Assembly: GCA_028679935.1 (NCBI GenBank)
Contig: JAJRAL010000217.1
Coordinates: 1 to 5,453 of the forward strand
Length of the DNA stretch: 5,453 bases
Reading direction: 5' to 3'
From: Methanomassiliicoccales archaeon
GTDB lineage: Archaea > Thermoplasmatota > Thermoplasmata > Methanomassiliicoccales > UBA472
The number at the start of each line of letters is the position of its first letter. Positions within the stretch are counted from its first letter, which is position 1. A program made the translations under genes and the position numbers. Below, one piece after another: positions 5,266 through 5,453 of the stretch. The notes beneath the pieces were generated by a model. The model saw only the letters and a program-made list of their open reading frames with translations, did not search any database and was not told where the DNA came from.

Positions 5266-5453
5266 GTGCGCATTGCTGGCTTCTCGAAGACATCGCTCCT
5301 CGACTGGGACGGCAACGTCTCCGCGGTCATCTACCTTCCGGGCTGCAACTTCCGCTGCCCGATCTGCCACAATCGAGAGCTCGTCCTCGAGCCGGAGAAG
5401 CTGGACGAGGTGCCTTGGAAGGATATCGAGGAATTCATCTCCGAGAACAAAGA
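5266..5453 (+). CDS. Radical SAM activating enzyme (anaerobic NrdG/PflA type), 5' fragment
   Basis: The first 62 codons of a gene that runs off the right edge. The N-terminus (RIAGFSKTSLLDWDGNVSA) followed by YLPGCNFRCPICHN is typical of the TIGR02495 group of radical SAM proteins, annotated as anaerobic ribonucleotide-reductase activating proteins and related to pyruvate-formate-lyase activase. The CxxxCxxC motif (Cys27, 31, 34) binds the [4Fe-4S] cluster that cleaves S-adenosylmethionine. Such enzymes normally install a glycyl radical on a partner enzyme; the partner is not visible. GTG 5266 gives the canonical RIAGF start; GTG codons at 5260 and 5257 are alternatives. GGTGGT (5256-5261) just upstream could act as a ribosome binding site, and a TATA-like GGATTAAG lies 28 bases before the start. 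It is divergent from the BPL_N gene. Superfamily is certain; the exact subfamily needs the missing C-terminus. Confidence 0.87.
   Translation, partial: MRIAGFSKTSLLDWDGNVSAVIYLPGCNFRCPICHNRELVLEPEKLDEVPWKDIEEFISENK

Noticed and set aside
1..5453. Mobile element, CRISPR array or defence system
   Set aside because: No transposase, integrase, terminal inverted repeats, spaced direct repeats, nuclease or defence-type domains were seen on either strand.

Overview
The window looks like chromosomal DNA from an anaerobic archaeon, most likely of the Thermoplasmatota (Methanomassiliicoccales-like or an uncultured relative). The grounds are heterodisulfide-reductase-type genes (hdrB, hdrC, an hdrD-like gene and mvhD), a winged-helix protein of the archaeal HTH_45 type, GTG and TTG starts, a GGAGGT ribosome binding site, and TATA-like patches close to starts as expected of leaderless archaeal messages. 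The lineage is inferred from protein flavour; no rRNA or other marker is present. Base composition is moderately GC-rich and fairly even, with no rRNA, tRNA, CRISPR array, insertion sequence or obvious long repeat.

Left part (1-876): hdrC and the first 28 codons of hdrB run leftwards as a tightly coupled pair. They are divergent from a 69-codon zinc-ribbon-like gene on the plus strand. Middle (949-2478): a plus-strand bicistron encodes an uncharacterised protein with about seven membrane segments and a 101-residue winged-helix protein. It converges on the next block with an 8-base overlap of the 3' ends.

Right part (2471-5174): three minus-strand genes run leftwards: a BPL_N-type glutamine-amidotransferase-like protein with an unassigned C-terminal extension, mvhD, and an HdrD-like protein (two [4Fe-4S] clusters plus two CCG domains). 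mvhD and the hdrD-like gene overlap and are probably cotranscribed. At the right edge a radical SAM activating-enzyme-type gene (TIGR02495-like) starts on the plus strand and runs off the window.

The common theme is anaerobic thiol/disulfide and iron-sulfur electron transfer. HdrB and HdrC would form the disulfide-reducing module. MvhD would pass electrons from a hydrogenase or other donor to an Hdr-type partner, and the HdrD-like protein combines an HdrC-like and an HdrB-like half in one chain. No hdrA, hdrE or hydrogenase gene is visible, so the electron donor and the disulfide substrate cannot be fixed from this window. The membrane protein, its winged-helix partner and the BPL_N protein are the least understood parts.
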